Shown here piece by piece: positions 32,367 to 35,879 of a stretch of DNA of 35,879 nt. This DNA is from an uncultured Clostridia bacterium (GTDB taxonomy: Bacteria; Bacillota; Clostridia; UBA1381). The stretch is from positions 1 to 35,879 of the forward strand of contig CAKSQL010000030.1 of NCBI GenBank assembly GCA_934486735.1, written 5' to 3'. The translations under genes and the position numbers were made by a program. The notes below the pieces were generated by a model, which was not told the DNA's origin, ran no database searches, and saw only the letters and a list, made by a program, of their open reading frames with translations. Each line of letters opens with the position of its first letter. The first letter of the stretch is position 1.

Positions 32367-35159
32367 ATGAAAAAGGTACATATTGTGACCTATACTCACT
32401 GGGACAGAGAGTTCAGATGGGAATTTGAACGCACAAGAATGAGACTTGTGGACTGCATAGACCACCTTCTTGAAATCATGGAGGAAAAGCCGGACTACAG
32501 ATCATTTTTGTTTGACGGACAGTTCACGCTGATAGAGGATTATCTCGAAATCCGCCCCGAGAAAAAGGAACAGATCAAAAAGCTTGTCAAGGACGGCAGA
32601 ATGGAGATAGGACCATGGTTCACACTGCCCGACTGCGCACCGATTCAGGGCGAGAGCGTTGTGAGAAATATCCAGTACGGAGTTAAGCGCTGCCGCGAGT
32701 TCGGCGAGCCCTTAAAGTGCGGATACAACGTATTCTCGTTCGGACAAATCGGACAGCTGCCGCAGATTTATGCCGATTTTGATATTGATACAATCATATT
32801 CTATAAGTATATGGATCCGTCAAAGTCAAAATATCACGAATTTATCTGGGAGGCGCCGGACGGAACAAAGGCATTTGCGTCGAGATTGGGACGCGAAGCA
32901 AGATGGAATTTCTTCTTTGCTGCGCATATTCCTATTGTGTACGATTTGGACGCATGGCACAAGGATTGGCAGTACACATGGGGCGACCTGGGCAAGGTGT
33001 TCCACACTGCCGATGCCGATAATTACGGCTGGTTCTATGATATTTTAGATCCCGAGACATCATTCCACCCGGAGAATCTGAGAAAGGGTATGGAGCGCGC
33101 CCTCGATACAGTCAAGGGTACAGCCGCACCCGATTGCGTGCTTATGTTTGAAGGAACCGACTTCACCGAGCCGCATCCGCTCACTCCCGAAATGATTAAG
33201 GGACTCCAAGAGGAATACAAGGGCGAGCTGGAGATTGTTCATTCAACTTTGACCGACTACCTCACCGAGCTTAAGGAAGAACTTAAAAAGGTAAAGGATC
33301 TCGATACTGTTAAAGGACCTATGAGAGACGGCCCGGTAGGAAGTATACACACCGATGTGTTCTCGTCTCATCCGGAGGTTATGATCGAAAACAGCCATGC
33401 GGAGAACAAAATAACACGTTATGCAGAGCCGATGTCGGCAATTGCATGGAATTTCGGAATAGCGCCATATCCGGATACATATCTTGAAAAGGCATGGAAA
33501 CTCCTGTTCCAAAGCCATGCGCATGACTCAATGCACGGACTCGGACCCAAGACCCTGGGAGAGGGCGAAATGGCAAGACTTTCGCAGGCAAAGATAATTG
33601 CAGAGGGTCTTGAAAGAAAAGGTCTTGAAAATATCACAAAGGAAATCAATACTTCAAAAATCAAGGATTCGGAGTACTTTATTTCGGTTCATAATCCGTC
33701 ATCGTTTGAGCGCAGCGAGGTTGTTGAAGCTTATGTCGATATTCCGCGCGATGTAATTCTGAAATATATCGTGATTGAGGACTGCGACGGAAACTGTGCT
33801 GAGGTTCAGGAAGTGGAAAGAACGACAAATACACGTGCCGGAATTTATCATCCGAGAAGCCGAAACATGCCTTTTTATTGCACAAAGGTGCATCTGTATT
33901 TCCGCGCCGATAACATTCCTCCGATGGGCTTTAAGACCTTTAAGCTGAAATGGGCGGAAAAGAATGAATATCCGTATCCGCATGAGGATTGGGACGCTCC
34001 GAGAATCCTTGCAAATAATATGCTTTCGGGCGTTAATCAGGCGGAAAACGAGTATTTGAGAGTGAAAGTGAATCCGAACGGAACAGTCGATGTGACCGAT
34101 AAGGAAACCGGCAAGAGCTATAAAGGCTTGAACTATTTCATGGATTTGGGCGACCGCGGAAATATGTGGATGTATGACAATATCCCATGCGATAAAATCA
34201 TCAACAGCCTCGGCGCTGAGGCAGAGACGGCTGTGACCGTAAACGGACCGCTGGCAGTGAAGTTCTCAATAGACCTTTCGATGAAGCTGCCGCGCGATTA
34301 TGATTTTGCAAAGCAGGTCAGAAGCGACGTGTATAAGGAAATGCCGATTCACGTTGAACTCACCTTGAAGAAAGGCTCAAAGCATCTTGAGGTTGTAACA
34401 ACAATCAATAATACAGTTAAGGATCATTATTTCAAGGTTTGCATGCCGACCGGCTTAAAGGCAGAGAGAACATGGGCGGAAGGATCGTTTATGGTAACAG
34501 ACTTCCCGGTTAAGCCGTCTGTGAATAATGAAGTTCGCGGAAACGAGCTTGCCCGTCACCCGGCTCAGCTGTGGTATGACCTGGCTGATGAGAATAACGG
34601 CTTTGCAGTTCTGACCGATGCCACAAAGGACTATGAAATTTTGGAGGACTGCGACGATCAGACCCTCGCAATGGGCTTGGTGCGCGGAACAAGACTCAGA
34701 ATTGCATGCGACAACAGACTTTGGATGGAATATCCGGGAGACGAAAGCAGTCAGTCGCTCAGAGAGTTCACATACCGCTATGCATTCATGCCGCATACAG
34801 GCAAGTGGGAGGAGGCAAAGCTTTATAATGAAGCTTTGGCTTTCAATGCGCCTATGCATGTGTGCCAGTTCGGTAAACAGGAGGGTATTTTCGATATCGA
34901 AAAAAGCTTTGTAAGTATTGACGGCGATAATCTGATTTTGAGCTCGGTAACAAGGTCGGATGATGATAAAATGCTCATCAGAGTTTATAACCCGACCGAA
35001 AAAACAATATCGGGTAAGATAAAGGTCGGATTTGATATCAAGTCGGCAAAATCTATTCGCCTTGACGGCAAACCGATTGAAGATTTGAAGGTTGCCGATA
35101 ATACAATCTTTGCCGATGTTAAAAAAGGAAAGATATTTACAATAGAAATTTCCAAATAG
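32367..35159 (+). CDS. Glycoside hydrolase family 38 (alpha-mannosidase-like), nucleophile replaced
   Basis: A cytoplasmic protein of 930 residues with the GH38 N-domain, middle helical domain and C-terminal beta domains, co-linear with E. coli MngB over the catalytic part. The HxD zinc motif is present (H11, D13 in THWDREF), as is HAHDS (H384, H386). The catalytic Asp, also a zinc ligand, in MngB's GYLPDSFG is replaced by F123 in GYNVFSFG. NGHD of MngB reads EGTD here. The coding sequence is intact, so decay is unlikely. The SD is AGGAGG 7-8 nt before the ATG, and the gene is monocistronic between its own promoter and terminator. It may have another mechanism or a binding role. No signal peptide is seen, so its substrate is intracellular. 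Confidence 0.85.
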   Translation: MKKVHIVTYTHWDREFRWEFERTRMRLVDCIDHLLEIMEEKPDYRSFLFDGQFTLIEDYLEIRPEKKEQIKKLVKDGRMEIGPWFTLPDCAPIQGESVVRNIQYGVKRCREFGEPLKCGYNVFSFGQIGQLPQIYADFDIDTIIFYKYMDPSKSKYHEFIWEAPDGTKAFASRLGREARWNFFFAAHIPIVYDLDAWHKDWQYTWGDLGKVFHTADADNYGWFYDILDPETSFHPENLRKGMERALDTVKGTAAPDCVLMFEGTDFTEPHPLTPEMIKGLQEEYKGELEIVHSTLTDYLTELKEELKKVKDLDTVKGPMRDGPVGSIHTDVFSSHPEVMIENSHAENKITRYAEPMSAIAWNFGIAPYPDTYLEKAWKLLFQSHAHDSMHGLGPKTLGEGEMARLSQAKIIAEGLERKGLENITKEINTSKIKDSEYFISVHNPSSFERSEVVEAYVDIPRDVILKYIVIEDCDGNCAEVQEVERTTNTRAGIYHPRSRNMPFYCTKVHLYFRADNIPPMGFKTFKLKWAEKNEYPYPHEDWDAPRILANNMLSGVNQAENEYLRVKVNPNGTVDVTDKETGKSYKGLNYFMDLGDRGNMWMYDNIPCDKIINSLGAEAETAVTVNGPLAVKFSIDLSMKLPRDYDFAKQVRSDVYKEMPIHVELTLKKGSKHLEVVTTINNTVKDHYFKVCMPTGLKAERTWAEGSFMVTDFPVKPSVNNEVRGNELARHPAQLWYDLADENNGFAVLTDATKDYEILEDCDDQTLAMGLVRGTRLRIACDNRLWMEYPGDESSQSLREFTYRYAFMPHTGKWEEAKLYNEALAFNAPMHVCQFGKQEGIFDIEKSFVSIDGDNLILSSVTRSDDDKMLIRVYNPTEKTISGKIKVGFDIKSAKSIRLDGKPIEDLKVADNTIFADVKKGKIFTIEISK

Positions 35160-35178
35160 GACTAAAATATCTGAGTAA

Positions 35179-35218
35179 AAAACGGCTCACATTCCAAAAC
35201 GGTTTGTGAGCCGTTTTT
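35179..35218 (+). terminator. Terminator of the GH38 gene
   Basis: ACGGCTCACA (35182-35191) pairs perfectly with TGTGAGCCGT (35205-35213 and adjoining base), with a 13-nt loop, flanking A-run and TTTTTG after it. Confidence 0.92.
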
Positions 35219-35336
35219 GTGTGCGGAGCGGTATGAATTATTGGGTGTTTGTGCCTAAAATAAAAAGTATATGAATTTGATAATTTGTCCATACTTAACA
35301 GGATATAAAAAAAGAAAATTTTTTTTGCAAAATGTA

Positions 35337-35365
35337 TTGACAAATGCCGCGGAATTTGGTATAAT
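35337..35365 (+). promoter_or_regulatory. Sigma-A promoter of the tRNA genes
   Basis: A consensus TTGACA (35337-35342), a 17-bp spacer and TATAAT (35360-35365), 16 bp before tRNA-Leu, as expected of a strong stable-RNA promoter. Confidence 0.92.
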
Positions 35366-35381
35366 AAATGATGTCGTTAAT

Positions 35382-35465
35382 GCGAGGGTGGCGGAATCGG
35401 CAGACGCGCACGTTTGAGGGGCGTGTGGTTATACCTTGCGAGTTCAAGTCTCGTCCCTCGCACCA
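35382..35465 (+). tRNA. tRNA-Leu (anticodon GAG)
   Basis: The acceptor GCGAGGG pairs with CCCTCGC, followed by discriminator A and encoded CCA. The anticodon arm CACGT-TTGAGGG-GCGTG places GAG at positions 34-36, and the long variable arm fits a class II tRNA. The T arm carries GTTCAAGTC. It decodes CUC/CUU. Confidence 0.95.
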
Positions 35466-35470
35466 CACGA

Positions 35471-35544
35471 TGCGGGATAGTGTAATGGTAGCACTAATGA
35501 CTCTGACTCATTCTGTACGGGTTCGAATCCTGTTCCCGCAGCCA
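35471..35544 (+). tRNA. tRNA-Gln (anticodon CTG)
   Basis: TGCGGGA pairs with TCCCGCA, followed by discriminator G and CCA. The anticodon arm AATGA-CTCTGAC-TCATT gives CTG, reading CAG. The D arm with AATGGTAG and the T arm GGGTTCGAATCC are typical. It lies 5 nt after tRNA-Leu, so one transcript is expected. Confidence 0.95.
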
Positions 35545-35547
35545 AAT

Positions 35548-35590
35548 AAGAACCTCAAGGTTGATAGAAACCTTGAGGTTCTTCTCTTTT
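35548..35590 (+). terminator. Terminator of the tRNA operon
   Basis: AAGAACCTCAAGGTT (35548-35562) and AACCTTGAGGTTCTT (35569-35583) form a perfect 15-bp stem with a 6-nt loop, followed by a T-rich tract (CTCTTTTATTTT). Confidence 0.93.
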
Positions 35591-35647
35591 ATTTTAGTTT
35601 CAAATAAACCTTTTGCCTGTGCGGTTTTCGGAATACATCGTGTAAAA

Positions 35648-35696
35648 GTGCTGCCAAGCGATTATGTTTTCTCATTGTCGGCAGCACATTTTTTAT
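35648..35696. terminator. Possible bidirectional terminator
   Basis: GTGCTGCC (35648-35655) pairs with GGCAGCAC (35680-35687) around a 24-nt part-paired loop. ATTTTTTA follows on the plus strand and TTTTACA on the minus strand. No gene ends next to it in the window, so it may serve a minus-strand gene beyond the right edge or be a remnant. Confidence 0.5.
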
Positions 35697-35758
35697 GCCG
35701 GAATTGCTTAAAAATATCCGTTTCAATCAAAAAATGAAACCGCAAAATTTTACCCCGA

Positions 35759-35812
35759 CCTTTCGTGTCAATTGTTTACCCTTTCGTGTCAACAGTTGGA
35801 CGTTTCGTGTCA
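35759..35812. repeat. Three TTTCGTGTCAA repeats at 21-bp period, possible IS21-type end
   Basis: TTTCGTGTCAA occurs three times, with starts spaced 21 bp apart, near 35760, 35781 and 35802. The intervening bases include TTGTTTACCC. The look (GTGTCAA then a T-rich run and ACCC) recalls the multiple terminal transposase-binding repeats of IS21-family elements. No transposase gene lies within the window. The rest of 35700-35879 shows no gene. Confidence 0.5.
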
Positions 35813-35879
35813 AAGGTATGATTACGCACATTAAAATATCAAATATTTCTCAGTGCGAAGTTACAGATATTTTCCCGTT

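Noticed and set aside
35368..35607. Plus-strand open frame of 79 codons
   Set aside because: It runs across both tRNA genes and their terminator.
35759..35812. CRISPR remnant
   Set aside because: Only three 11-bp repeats with 10-bp gaps, far too short for repeat-spacer units.

Overview
The window looks like the chromosome of a Gram-positive anaerobe of the Clostridia (Bacillota), probably an uncultured or gut-type lineage. The evidence is the hemW-hrcA-grpE-dnaK-dnaJ block with a CIRCE operator, the aroQ-pepP-efp-CD1247-like block, the electron-transfer type dihydroorotate dehydrogenase pair (pyrK/pyrD), canonical sigma-A promoters with 17-bp spacers, strong Shine-Dalgarno (SD) sites, and frequent GTG/TTG starts. 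The genus cannot be read from the sequence. Almost everything is core housekeeping. The novelty lies in regulation, in intergenic repeats and in a few enzymes with altered active sites.

Layout. (1) 1-3000, minus strand: rpmE, rpsO and pnp (translation and RNA decay), with terminators after rpsO and pnp and structured leaders before rpsO and pnp. (2) 3128-4957, plus strand: a divergent promoter drives a lipid/envelope cluster of a CDP-alcohol phosphatidyltransferase, a CrtO-like putative acyltransferase and a PAP2-like phosphatase. (3) 4956-5385: two near-identical 107-bp tandem repeats plus an interrupted third copy. (4) 5424-8100: aroQ, an M24 aminopeptidase, efp and an acidic zinc-ribbon protein. 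(5) 8158-14211: hemW, then CIRCE-controlled hrcA-grpE-dnaK, then dnaJ with its own promoter. (6) 14266-16270: a hisD-like/hisB-like pair, both altered at metal-ligand positions. (7) 16370-27570: one long de novo UMP operon, carA-carB-(AlkD-like)-pyrC-pyrK-pyrD-pyrF-pyrE-pyrB-pyrI. It is preceded by a 27-codon leader peptide and an intrinsic terminator, and ends in a terminator. (8) 27668-32194: feoA, a P2-type cation ATPase and feoB. (9) 32367-35159: a GH38 alpha-mannosidase-family protein with Phe at the nucleophile position. (10) 35382-35544: tRNA-Leu(GAG) and tRNA-Gln(CTG), followed by repeats resembling the end of an IS21-type element.

The best candidate for something undescribed is the pyr leader (16370-16560). 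Its organisation closely parallels the UTP-sensing, translation-coupled attenuator of enterobacterial pyrBI. A U-rich leader ORF has its stop codon on the first bases of the terminator stem. In addition, a 15-bp helix can sequester the leader's own ribosome binding site. No PyrR-type element was recognised. If this is real, the whole UMP pathway here would be controlled by competition between RNA polymerase speed and ribosome loading. Secondary leads are the nucleophile-less GH38 protein and the divergent HisD/HisB pair.
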